Of a DNA stretch of 64,000 nucleotides, positions 45,926 to 56,028 are shown in pieces; position 1 is the stretch's first letter, and each line of letters begins with the position of its first letter. The DNA lies in contig JAFISE010000072.1 of NCBI GenBank assembly GCA_022560025.1, forward strand, positions 62,001 to 126,000, in the 5' to 3' direction. The position numbers and the translations under genes are program-made. Origin of the DNA: Stagonosporopsis chrysanthemi. Its lineage: Eukaryota; Ascomycota; Dothideomycetes; Pleosporales; Didymellaceae. A model generated the notes under the pieces. That model worked only from the letters and a program-made list of their open reading frames with translations. It did no database searches and was not told the DNA's origin.

Positions 45926-47777
45926 ACGTATGTTATAAGCAAGTAACGTGTACAAGCAAGCAACACACTCTACTAACTTTGCGCACCTCTCTTATCTAAA
46001 TTTATAATAGCTCTACGCAACGTTACTTAATTACTCTTAAATAAAGTAGATGTACAGCTTGCTATCTTATTTATTAATGCTTAATAAATCTAGGGCAATT
46101 GTCCTGCTGCAGCAATGTACAACGTAGCTAAAGCAACGCTCTGCTGCTAACGCGCTAAGATACCTGCCTAACGCAATTGCTAACCTAACTTAAGGAAGCT
46201 TACTAAGGTAGAAGAGGAGGTAATTATTAGACATATACTTAACTTAGATTCTTGTAGATTTGCGCCTACGTACAAAGCTGTACGTAATATAGCTAATAAT
46301 CTACTTGCTGTGCGCAGCGCTAGTTAAGTTAGTGTCTACTAGCTGCGCAACTTTATTAAGCGTACAGACAGTCTTAAGACACGTTTTAATTAAGCGTACA
46401 ATAGGCAGCAAGCTCTATGTAAGGATCTAGTCCTAATTAAGAGCTAGTTTAAGCTTATAAAAGAGACAAAGGCTAAGTACAGTATCTGTAATAATAACGT
46501 CTATAACTTTAATAAGGCTAGCTTTATAATAGGCAAGATTACAACTTAGCTTGTTGTAACAAGATTAGAGAGGAGAGGCAGGCTAAAGAGCATCTAGCCT
46601 AGCAACTGTAAATAGGTAACAGCAATTGCTGCTATTAACGCTGCTAGCTAGTCAGTCCTGCTGTTTATTATCTTTGCTAGCTAGTATTATCTATCTGCTT
46701 AGTACAAGGAAGCAGAGATACTATGCAACTAGGTAATTACAGTTAGCAACAATAGCTAGATAAATAACAAGCTAAGAGTAGAGTAGCTAAAGTACTTTAA
46801 TACTTATACAAAGACTTATATCTTTAGTATGTGTTGCCTGCTTGTCCTTAACAGCTACAAGAGCTACTACTCTCTTAAGTTTTAAGAGCTTTGTAAAGAG
46901 AACAATATCTACATGCTCTGCATGCTGCCTTACTTATCTTACCTGCTACAGCTACTTAACGTTAGCTGCTTCTTGCTATTAAAGCGCACGTATAGCTGTA
47001 AGGTTAAGAGCCTTATCTGCTACTACATTAATTATATTACTAAGCTTAAGTTCCTGCTAGCCTTTAAGGCAGCGTACAATTAATTGTTTACTTTAGCTAA
47101 TATCTGCTTAGCCTTTTAAGGCGCAGGCTTTATACCTTTTTAGCTAGATACTGTTCTATTAAAGCTTAACGTGCAGCTGCGTACACCTACTCTAGCTGCC
47201 CTACTAGAGGCGCTCTAGAAGGCGCGTACGCTAAGCAACATACGCAAACTTAAGGCTTAATTAACCTTAATACGTAAGCGCGTGCGCTAATATAAGAGCT
47301 TATTGCCTGCTTCTATTATTAAAGCAATTAATTAGCTTAAGAAGAGCGCTAAGGTAATAATACTCTTAGCTAAGTTAATGTGTAATTAAATTGCTAGCCT
47401 TAAAAAGGCTAATAAAGCAGCGTTAGCGCATAAACAGCGTAAAAAAAAGCGTATACAGCAGCGTAGAGTCTTAACAAAGAGAGCTAGAAAGGATCTACTT
47501 ATTTAAAGTAAGGCTAATTAGCAGATTGCTTATAAGCAGCGTTAAGGAAGAGAGTAATTAGGCGTAAGCTGCTAGGCTCTTGCGCGCTATAAGAAGTGCA
47601 GAGAGACTAGATATAACTCTTGTACGTGTAAGAAAGATACTTTAGATACTGCTTAATCTACTCTATTAGTATCTATATATTGTCTTATAAGGTAGTTAAG
47701 ATATACGCATGTAGAGGTGCGCAAAGTTAGTAGGGTGCGTTACTTGCTTGTACGCGTTACTTGCTTATAACATACGT
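45926..47777 (+). mobile_element. Fot1/pogo transposon nested in Gypsy copy C
   Basis: 1852 bp flanked by TA (45924-45925 and 47778-47779). Terminal inverted repeats of about 65 bp begin ACGTATGTTATAAGCAAGTA at both ends and extend to ACTAACTTTGCGCACCT. The plus strand encodes a decayed transposase: LTKVEEEVIIRHIL, NNNVYNFNKASFIIGKI, LNSYKSYYSLKF, LCMLPYLSYLLQLLNVSCF and ITKLKFLLAFKAAYN fit the DDE domain of the Fot1/pogo group. Many Gln/Trp positions are now stops. Copies A (near 23830) and B (near 42030) are uninterrupted at this site. The element is visibly richer in G and C than the Gypsy around it. Confidence 0.87.
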
Positions 47778-50210
47778 TATACTATTTGCACTTCTTAGGT
47801 TTTAATTAGAAGTCTATTTACTTTAAGTATTTTAGCACTTTTATAACATATTGTATATACTCTTCTAGTATTTTTAAGTACACTAAGATATTGTCTAGAT
47901 ATACTACTATTATCTTATTAAAGTGTGCCCTTAGGACATTGTTAATTAACTCTTAGTATATAGCTACTGCGTTTAGTAGACTAAATAGCATAACTAGGTA
48001 CTTATAGAGTCTATATTGTGTTCTAAATACTATCTTCTATTCTTTACCTTCCTTTACATAGATAAAGTTATATACTCTCCTTAAGTCTAATATAGTAATA
48101 TACTAAGCTCTTTGTAATTAATTCTACAACTCTATAATATTAGGTAGAGAGTATTAATTCTTAATTATAACATTATTAAGCTTCTAAAAGTTAATATAAA
48201 GTTACAGCTTGCTATCTTTCTTAAGTACAAATATAATAAAGTACTCTGTAAGTAGTTCTTATTATCTAATAAGTCTCTTCTTAAGGTTCTCTTAAATATA
48301 TTTACGTAATATATTAAGTTTCTTTTCTAATAATTAGTATAGTAGCTTAAAAGTTAGTTACTTTCTTTCTTAGAGCTTAATCTTATAATCTTAGAGCTTA
48401 TACTTAGGCATAGCTTTTGCTGTAAGCTCTTTTTAAAACATCTGTACGTACTGTCTGTATATATTAGAGATAGTAAGAAGTGTACTTTTCTCCTTAACTA
48501 TTACTTAGTAAGCTAAAGGCTAGTTAGTCTCTATGCAGTTAACTACTCTGTCTTAGCACATCTTAGTTAAAGAGATATTACTAATCTTCTTCTTATCTAC
48601 TAGTTACATTGTAAGCTGTGCAGAATCTAGCTATATTATACTGTAGTTACAACGCTCTAATAAAAGCTTGTTGCGCTTCTAATCTATTAGTAGATTGTAC
48701 TTTTATAACTAGGACAATCTTAATATAACATTGTAAGCAGCTGTTTCTAGAACGTCTAAGGTTATCTGTATATAGTAGTTCTATATCTTAAGAGACTATA
48801 GTACTACTTTGTAGGTTACTACTAATTCTCTTAGTATTAGTTCTCTGTTAGCAACTTATAAAGGGTACAGTTCTTTCTTTCTATGCTTAGTTATGCTTAT
48901 TTAATCAATATTATATTAAGATATATAATTTCCTTATGCTTCTTAGTCTACTATTACTATTATCTATTAGCTATCTAGTACAATAAGAATCTAGATAAAG
49001 AAAGAGGCGTTAAGAGTATTATTATATTAATCTCTAGACCTCTATAAGCTGTTATTATAGCATATTCTGTAGTATTGCCTTCTATAGTGTCTAGTTATAC
49101 GTCTTAAAAAGACTTGTTATATATAGCAAACTTATAAATTTCTTTTAGGCTAAAATATATTATATACTTAGAATTAAAGTATTCAGCCTTATTATTACTA
49201 TTATATTCTTTAATATATACTAGGTATATTATTAGAATTGTGTTAATATCTATAGTACTAGAAAAGTAATATATATAGTGTTTGCTAAAGATATATTCTA
49301 TATATCTTGTTTGTAGATATTTTAACTATAGTTAGTAGTATCTATCTTTCTTTATTAAAAACTACTTTGCTTCTAGCTTTTTCTCTTTATAGGCTTTGCA
49401 GTAGTTATAGTAGCAGTGTACCTTTAGTAACTAGTAGTACTTCCTATTTTATATATCTTAGAAGATATTCTTAGTAGTGCTTAATAGTGTTAGTGTAAGT
49501 CCTCTGTCTATAGTATAAGCAGGCTTCTAGTATAGTATACAAGCTAGTTGCTCTTAAAACTTATTCTTTTTCTATACATTCTGTACAAGCTTATATTACT
49601 TAATATTAGATTACTGTAAGTATTATAGCTATTTCTTAAATTTCTTAAGTACTTCTAGGTCTTCTTTAAGATAATTCTTAGTCTTTACAATATTGTCTAG
49701 GTGTTAGTACTATTCTATCTTGTCTTAGTGTATATTACACTCTGTTTCTACTATATTATCTTCTATAAAGTTGCTATATTCTTCTACTTGTTAGATAATA
49801 TAAAAGTAGAGTATAGATAATACTTTTTTATATAGTGTAAGAGCCTTACTATATATATTGTAGTAGTTCTTATTAGAGGTAATATACTCTTTGTCTCTAG
49901 ATTCTAACTGTTTAGAGTCTTCTATAAAGCGTCTAAGATCTTTAGTAAGTACTTTTTACTTACTATTATTAGTGTTGTTGCTAGTAAGTATATTAAGTTG
50001 CTGCACTACTTTGTTCTTGCTTTAGCAGTCTCTAGCAAAGTGTCTTACTTTGCTATATCTATAACAAGTTACTAGAGACTTGTTCTCTTCTTAACTACTC
50101 TTGTCTTTTTTATTCTACTTTTCTAGCTTTTTGTCAAGGTTAGAAAGGTTTATTACTTCTTAGCTATAGAAACTACTATTTATACTATTATAGACTTTTT
50201 GCAAGAGATA

Positions 50211-50942
50211 ACTTTGTAAGCTAGTCTTCTAGTTTAGCGTAGGTGCTGTTTAATAGCTCTAGCTTAGGAACTAGGTACTTACTAGTAGTAAAAAGAGCAT
50301 AAGCTCTAGCCTTCTTAGCTATATTATAGTTATTGTTAGCACGTCTATACAACAAGTTAGAGTTAATAAGAGTATAAGCTAGCAAATAGGTTTAAAGTAC
50401 CTAGTAGTAGGTATTAGAACCTAGCCTAAGCTACTAAGCTAAACAAGCACTAAAAAGAGTAACAGTACTTACAGACTATAAGTACAGGCTTAGAGCAGTA
50501 CTATATTATTACTATTAGCCTAGCTAGAGTCTAACAGTCTAGGGCCTAATAGCTAGAGGCCTAATAGTAAGTAGAGGTTAGGTTAGAGTTGCACAGACCT
50601 AGGTTAGAGTTAGGTTAAGAGTACTTACTAGAGTACGTAATTTTAAGTTGTAATAAATAGCTTATCTTGCTACAGAATAACTCTGTTATAGTAAGCCTAC
50701 TACAGTGTATAATAATAAGTAGTAATAATTAGCCTTCTTACTACAGGATAAAATCTTCTACAATATTAGTACAATCTCTACTCTACTCTAACTCTAAGTA
50801 GAGACAACTTAACCTTTACCTACTTAGTATTAACTTAGTGCAGGTAGAGGTTAGGTAGAGGTTAAGTACTGTTACGTGCTACTCTAACCCCTACCTAACT
50901 CCTACCTATTTACTAGCCTATAAGAGTAGTATAAGTTTACAA
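50211..50942. repeat. Repeat cluster replacing gag N-terminus of copy C
   Basis: It contains unassigned sequence (50211-50411), an inverted LTR of the second Gypsy family (50412-50536, TATTAG..CTAACA, 125 bp, no matching 5-bp flanks) and a MITE-like inverted-repeat element (about 50561-50922). The gag of copy C is interrupted here and resumes only for its first codons. Confidence 0.65.
50561..50922. mobile_element. ~360-bp inverted-repeat element
   Basis: Imperfect inverted ends of about 40 bp: left TAGTAAGTAGAGGTTAGGTT.., right (reversed) TAGTAAATAGGTAGGAGTTA.., both leading into GTTAGAGT(T/A)GCAC. The interior lacks coding sequence. Further direct and inverted copies of AGGTTAGGT lie inside. 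It fits a MITE; the family is unknown. Confidence 0.6.
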
Positions 50943-50971
50943 GGTAGTAGATATTTTTAGAGTATCTAAAA

Positions 50972-51478
50972 TATTATAGTTGTACTTTAAGCAAAGCTTA
51001 TAAGCACTATTTAACTAGTTCTTAAGGATAAATATAGTAATAAGAGGTTTGCTAAGGCTAGTAGTAAAGAGTATAGATATAATCTGTCTGTCTTAAAAGC
51101 AAAGAGTAATAATAAGTAGTATAGAGTAGACTGTCTAGCTAAAAAGTAGAGTTAAGATCTAATAACAAAGATTATTACTTAGGTTGAATATAAACTCTAA
51201 TAACTATGTTTCTATGTTGTTATATACTAAGAAGATATACAAAGTCCTTAGGTGTATTAGACTACTAATTGCAGTAATTGTTAATTAGACTAATTACTAA
51301 TTATACTAATTGTACTAAGACTAATTATATTACGTAATTACCTAGGCTTTTGTTAGGCTTATAACTAGCAACCTATTATAATATTACTAATATATAATAC
51401 TTTAGCCTGTATAAGTTAACTATACTATATTATCTTGTAATTATTTCTATACGTTTAGTGTTTCTAGAGATTGTAATA
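50972..51478 (-). repeat. Gypsy copy C LTR (5' LTR)
   Basis: It starts TATTATAG and ends TTGTAATA, about 507 bp, collinear with the LTR at 38801 over its length (ACTTTAAGCAAAGC, GATTATTACTTAGGTT, GTTAGGCTTATAACTAGCAAC). Outside it lies CCTTG (51479-51483), the same 5-bp target duplication as at 38796-38800. Confidence 0.85.
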
Positions 51479-51483
51479 CCTTG

Positions 51484-52146
51484 CTAGACTGTCTTTAGCT
51501 TTCTTTATCTCTCTAAAGCTATAATAAATACTCTTAGAGAGATCTAGCCTATTATAAAGCTTGTCTTATTAAAGTAATATATATTATTATCTTAGATGCT
51601 ATACTTAGCTTTTATACTAGCTACTAAGCTAAACTAGCTCTATATAACCTCTAAATCTTTATACACAGCTTACTTATACTTATATCTATAATTAGACTTT
51701 ATATTAAGCTCTAGCTAATACTTTATAAACATACTAGGCTAGTCTATACTAACAGGGCTTAGATTATACTTAGTGCGCAGAGAATTAGCTATAGCAGCTA
51801 TATCTACTAGCTAGAGGCTAGATCTTTGTATTTCTAGCTTAAGTATATACTTAACAATTATTATCTTTTTATTATTATTATTTAACTTGTTAAAGTTAGG
51901 CATAGTATTACCTTATAAAGATTGTCTAGTATATTAATAGCTTAGTATACTTTAAGGCACTTTATAGATAGCTGCAGCATATTACTAAGAGAGATTTACG
52001 TCTTTTTTAAGAGCTTAAAGTGCAAGCTGTATCTAAGCTTCTTAAAATATATTAATAATAGGTTTTTATTTAGATATTAGTATAGAAAAGTTACTTTAGT
52101 AGGGGCTTAGAAAAGTAGCTTACATGCCTGTCAGCTTGCTTGCCTA
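51484..52146 (-). mobile_element. Fot1-like fragment, right piece of interrupted copy
   Basis: It aligns by eye with the 5' part of the complete copy (from about 35140 to 35814) and ends outwards with CTATAGAGTACGT followed by TA (52147-52148). The minus strand encodes the transposase N-terminus. With 38450-38800 it makes one element split by the Gypsy composite. It is also the mirror image of the fragment at 20032-20707. Confidence 0.82.
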
Positions 52147-52375
52147 TAGAGTACGTTAACTAAACTCTTAGAAATAAATAATTTTAAATATAGATATATC
52201 TATAACAATTAATAGATATATAAATACAAGTAAAGGTAAATCTTCTAACTATAGAACTTAGGTAGTATAGAGTGTACATAGCTAGCTTCTCTGCCTTTTT
52301 CTGTCTAATCTGTTGCGTTTATTTTGTATCTGCAGACTCTGACGCTAACCTTACTAAAGACACCAATTAATTATC
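52147..52375 (+). promoter_or_regulatory. Promoter region of HET-domain gene
   Basis: Only 229 bp separate the transposon end from the ATG. The first 120 bp are very AT-rich (possible RIP leakage), then composition becomes normal near 52270. No clear TATA position can be singled out among the many AT runs. Confidence 0.5.
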
Positions 52376-54460
52376 ATGTCACTCTGCAAGACAGACTATT
52401 GTCATTCCCAACTGTTTAAGGATCCCGAATGGCTGAAATACCCTCACGATGGTCATGACCCTGTGTCACTGCGCGAATATCTCGAAGTTCGGCCAAAAAA
52501 TGAATCTTCAACTCAGTACCTGGCAGGGAGCTATCAGAGTTTGCTCACATTTGGCTTGTTAGAAGCTGTCATTGAAGCGCCGGTAGCAGAAGATATGCTG
52601 GTGCGTAGGGATCAAAGCGGCAAGCTGGTCATGACTAAGAGCCGTCTGGTGGACATTATCCGCAACTGGCTCTCTCGAATCGAAAAGACTCCGCCGATCT
52701 TGTTAGCATCGTGGTTTAAGCGAGCCCGCGTAAACCTTGGCTTGGCCCATTCCCTCATGGTATCGCTCACAACGACACAGTTCGAGGTGTTCGAACCGCT
52801 GAGCGATGCGATCCCATCAATGGTGTGCTTTATTGCCATCATCGCCGAGGCATTGGTTAACGCGCACGCAAGAATGGTAGTAGGATCACGTATTCCTAAC
52901 GAAGGCTTCTCGTGGTCTATGATCTGGACACCACCAATTAAAGAGATATTGCGAAGAGAACTGCATGCCGATGGATGGTGTCCATCCACCATTGAATACC
53001 TGGCCAGTACCAGATCGGTGTCATCTTTGCAATATGCTTGCAACCAGGGTCCGCCAGACGACGGCAAGCAACACTCGCTTTGTACGTCGCAGTGTTGCTC
53101 GGCTTATGACATCGACACGAAGACATACGTCCCGAAGCACAACAGCGAGTGCAGATCCGTAATGGGAGCCTCAGACACGCTGTGCGAATACCGCAGACCA
53201 GCACTTGAGCAAGTCATTGCTTACATAAACAGTAACCAGGTGCCCGTCGTCACCCTCGGTTCTGACAATCTTGAAGTCAACATTTCGACTGACATGCCAT
53301 ACGTGGCATTGTCTCATGTATGGGCTGACGGACTCGGGAGTACTCCAGAAGATGGACTTCCTACATGCCAGCTGCAACGGTTGAGCAGGTTCGTTTCTAC
53401 AGTGCGGCCAGGTGCAGCTTTCTGGATAGACAGCCTATGCGTTCCTAAGGCGAGTTCTGCTCGTGGGAAGGCCATTGGTATGATGGCGCGCACCTACCAA
53501 GAAGCCGAAGCAGTTCTGGTACTAGATAACAGTCTACAACTCACAAGATCTACCGATTCCCTAGGTGCAAAATTACTGGTAGTCCTGACTTCAGGCTGGA
53601 TGCGACGCCTCTGGACACTTCAAGAAGGCGTACTGGCGAATAAACTATACATACAGTTTGCCGACACTCACAAACTACTGAGTGATTTAATACCCCAAAG
53701 CAGTGAGATGCTACTTCAACCATACCTGACTGATCTGGCGGCGGAACTGTTTCGTCTGATCAAGCGGTCTAGCGATAACGCCTACACCATTGGTGACGTA
53801 GCCCGCTCACTGCGCTGGAGGAATACAACCCGAGCCACAGACGAGACCTTGGCCATCGCCAGTCTCTTGGGTATTTCGGTTTCTCCTTTTTTGGACTTGA
53901 CTGGAGAGGCACGCATGTTACTGCTGTTCAAGAAGCTGCACAAATTTCCCAAAAACATAATTTTTCTTCTTGGTTCCAAACTGGAAGTTCCTGGATGTCG
54001 CTGGATTCCTACATCGCTTATGGCGGCTCAAAGTGGCAACAAAGGTGGTTTGGAGATATCATCGCAGGGAGCTGACGCTACTTATACATCCAAAGGTCTT
54101 CAAGCAACATATTATGCACTATTGTTCCCAGAAAGGACTGTTGAGGCAGGCAAACCTTGGATGATAAGAGATAAGAAGTCCAACAGGCTATACCAGGTAC
54201 GAGAAATACCTGGCTCAGTCGAGACGAGCTATCAGTGCAGCTTGGTCTTGACAATGGCCGTCGTACAACCCGGGAGTGCCAGCCCGTGCGTGACTGCGCT
54301 CGGAAACAAAAGAGATGCAGAATTCAACACAGATGGTTCTTTTACGGTTCCTTGTGAGTACAGGCGGCGGTTGGTGTTGATCGATGTCGTAGAGAAAGAT
54401 TTTATAGAGGATGTGGTGGATGCGACAGCTGCTGGGATGTTACAGGTGTGCGTGGGATGA
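52376..54460 (+). CDS. HET-domain (heterokaryon incompatibility) protein
   Basis: An uninterrupted 694-residue frame. The HET domain covers about residues 305-420: YVALSHVWADGLG (309 on), then FWIDSLCVPK (W350, D352, C355) and RRLWTLQEG (W413, E417), the three hallmark blocks of the family. Upstream is a long, Cys-containing region (about 1-300) with CTSQCCSAYD; downstream is a helical region ending in MLQVCVG. No STAND/NACHT P-loop or repeat domain is visible, so this is a stand-alone HET protein. Known members trigger cell death upon non-self recognition or other stimuli; which partner this one answers to cannot be read from the sequence. The start is ATCATGT at 52376. The frame is not RIP-damaged although the decayed transposon block ends 230 bp away. 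Confidence 0.88.
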   Translation: MSLCKTDYCHSQLFKDPEWLKYPHDGHDPVSLREYLEVRPKNESSTQYLAGSYQSLLTFGLLEAVIEAPVAEDMLVRRDQSGKLVMTKSRLVDIIRNWLSRIEKTPPILLASWFKRARVNLGLAHSLMVSLTTTQFEVFEPLSDAIPSMVCFIAIIAEALVNAHARMVVGSRIPNEGFSWSMIWTPPIKEILRRELHADGWCPSTIEYLASTRSVSSLQYACNQGPPDDGKQHSLCTSQCCSAYDIDTKTYVPKHNSECRSVMGASDTLCEYRRPALEQVIAYINSNQVPVVTLGSDNLEVNISTDMPYVALSHVWADGLGSTPEDGLPTCQLQRLSRFVSTVRPGAAFWIDSLCVPKASSARGKAIGMMARTYQEAEAVLVLDNSLQLTRSTDSLGAKLLVVLTSGWMRRLWTLQEGVLANKLYIQFADTHKLLSDLIPQSSEMLLQPYLTDLAAELFRLIKRSSDNAYTIGDVARSLRWRNTTRATDETLAIASLLGISVSPFLDLTGEARMLLLFKKLHKFPKNIIFLLGSKLEVPGCRWIPTSLMAAQSGNKGGLEISSQGADATYTSKGLQATYYALLFPERTVEAGKPWMIRDKKSNRLYQVREIPGSVETSYQCSLVLTMAVVQPGSASPCVTALGNKRDAEFNTDGSFTVPCEYRRRLVLIDVVEKDFIEDVVDATAAGMLQVCVG

Positions 54461-56028
54461 GGCCAATGTCACAGGAAGATTCGCAACACAGTTGTCACTG
54501 TTTGGGGGTAAGGCGCGATGAGACCTCGTACAGACGGATGTATCATCCATGAAATACGGACAGGAGAAAGCCAAGGTCATTGGATAAAGAAGGTTAGGGT
54601 GTCGGGTGATTTTGCTCCAGGTTCCCAGCTCAAATGGCGCGTAGCTTTAACAGGCCTCTTGCTGTTGTTGTGGTTTCGTTCGATCTTCCCATCACTGCTT
54701 TCCCTCTTGTGCGGCCTTACATACATCGTCTCACGCTTCGCGGCGCTGAGTACTAAGCAGCTTCCTTGTTTCTTCGGGATCCTCAGATGCCCACCACGAA
54801 TCTTCTACTGCAGCAAGTGTGCGGGGGGGAACTCTTTTACAAGGGCATTGCGACACCCGGGGAATCTCTTCTCACAGTCCATGATGGTCCACATGACTTT
54901 TGATTCAGTGGAAATGTTGGGTACAGCCGGATCTTTTTCCAGGTTGAAGCCAAGCTCTATAGATAGCATCTGTGCTAAACCAAGTCAGCCTACAGCAATC
55001 AGATACCACATGTCTGTCTCTATACCATAGCATGTAACCGACAAGACTAGCCAGGAGAGCGCCTGGATCGAAGTATGAATGCGAGTGGAGCTCAGTTCAG
55101 GCGCTCGTACGGCAGACAGCGCTTCCATGTCAAATCCAAGTTTTGCGCTCAGGACTACAACAACGTGCTGACTGACATTCCCTTTGCTCGGATCGCAAAT
55201 CTAAAGGACTGCAGCACTCGACCCAATTCGTGGAAGCGCCGGGCGAGCACAGTCTATGCTCAGGGCTCTATGCTGGTTAAAGCCAAGCGACTGGGCGTTC
55301 GATCGCTACTTACATAGGTCGCCGGATACCTCCAAGCTGCAAAGCAGAGAGAGACGGCGCGCTGCTGGCGTATTCCAAGCTCTAGCGCGAAGCATATTAG
55401 AGAAAAGCATGGTATGATATGCAGCAAAGACTAAACAGAGCCTCCATTTTCACATCATAGAGAAAAGAGTTCATGAGCTGTAGTGATGTTATCTTATGTA
55501 GCTTGGCTGACTGTTTCTCGCGCGCAGGGGTTGTATTTCCTTACTGTATGGCACTGGAGACATGAACGACCACAAGTGCAACTTTGCCTAGGTGTGCTTT
55601 GGAGAGCTTATGCGCCCCAAGACGCAGGTGTGGTGTTGAGGCTCGAGCAGCGGCGCCCCAGGTGGTTCGAAGTAAGCGCGAAAATCAGGGTTCCTGAGCC
55701 GTCCCCTGAGCATCCCAAACTCGCCGACACCCTGACAACCATCACTGCACGCCGTCCACAGCAAGACCCACAGCCCACGCACCCCGCGCGTGCGCTTCCT
55801 GCCTTAGCTGCGCCTTGCTTGTTGCGCATTCGCTCGCTCCCGACACTCGCTCTTTCCCGCGTCGACTGTCGTGGTGACAGCGGCCCTCTCCTGTCGCGAC
55901 TGCCGGCTATCGCTGTTCCGTGCCGCCTCTAGACCTCCTCGCCGCACCGACAAACAACACTGCAGCCTCCGCAGCACCACTCACCACTCCCCACCCGCCA
56001 CACACCACGCCTGCTGCTGTCTTCCACG
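54461..56028. other. Intergenic stretch HET gene to CHS7
   Basis: About 1.6 kb. A 170-codon plus frame at 54518-55030 has a hydrophobic patch (LTGLLLLLWFRSIFPSLLSLLCGL) but no family resemblance; I do not call it a gene. From about 55740 the plus strand becomes C/T-rich and leads into the CHS7 ATG (TTCCACGATGG), as expected for its leader. Confidence 0.55.

Larger units (their letters stand above)
43676..50971 (-). mobile_element. Ty3/Gypsy copy C, internal region with nested insertions
   Basis: Collinear with copy A: a remnant of the antisense ORF (43680-43850, plus strand), pol (about 43870-49570, interrupted by the Fot1-like insert at 45926-47777) and gag (about 49570-50210) with a zinc knuckle at 50066-50025 whose second Cys is now Tyr (CYRYSKVRHFARDC). 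The N-terminal part of gag is replaced by other repeats (50211-50942), but its start reappears at about 50957 as ATATCTACTACC, i.e. ATG changed to ATA. The 3' end is cut at 43676 where copy B joins. Confidence 0.8.
20032..52146. repeat. AT-rich, RIP-decayed nested transposon block
   Basis: The whole interval is dominated by TA dinucleotides, and every transposase, gag and pol frame is full of TAA/TAG stops. Copies inside the block differ mainly by C-to-T and G-to-A changes (for example zinc-knuckle TGT to TAT, gag ATG to ATA, LTR TG to TA and CA to TA). This is the signature of repeat-induced point mutation, which in fungi acts mostly on CpA. In the block only two open frames reach 60 codons and neither is family-like. 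I recognise no host gene. Such blocks are usually heterochromatic. Flanking genes on both sides have normal composition, so the boundary is sharp within about 150 bp on each side. Confidence 0.95.

Noticed and set aside
50571..50600. TTAGGG-like repeats suggesting an interstitial telomere
   Set aside because: Repeats are irregular (AGGTTAGGT, GGTTAGAGT), short and arranged as inverted ends of a small element.
20032..52146. AT-rich block as a centromere, mitochondrial insertion or CRISPR-like array
   Set aside because: Recognisable gag, pol and transposase remnants, LTRs and target duplications account for most of it; no regularly spaced repeats and no mitochondrial genes were seen.
54518..55030. 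170-codon plus frame with a hydrophobic stretch downstream of the HET gene
   Set aside because: No family resemblance; composition like intergenic DNA; could be a lineage-specific membrane protein but I have no evidence.
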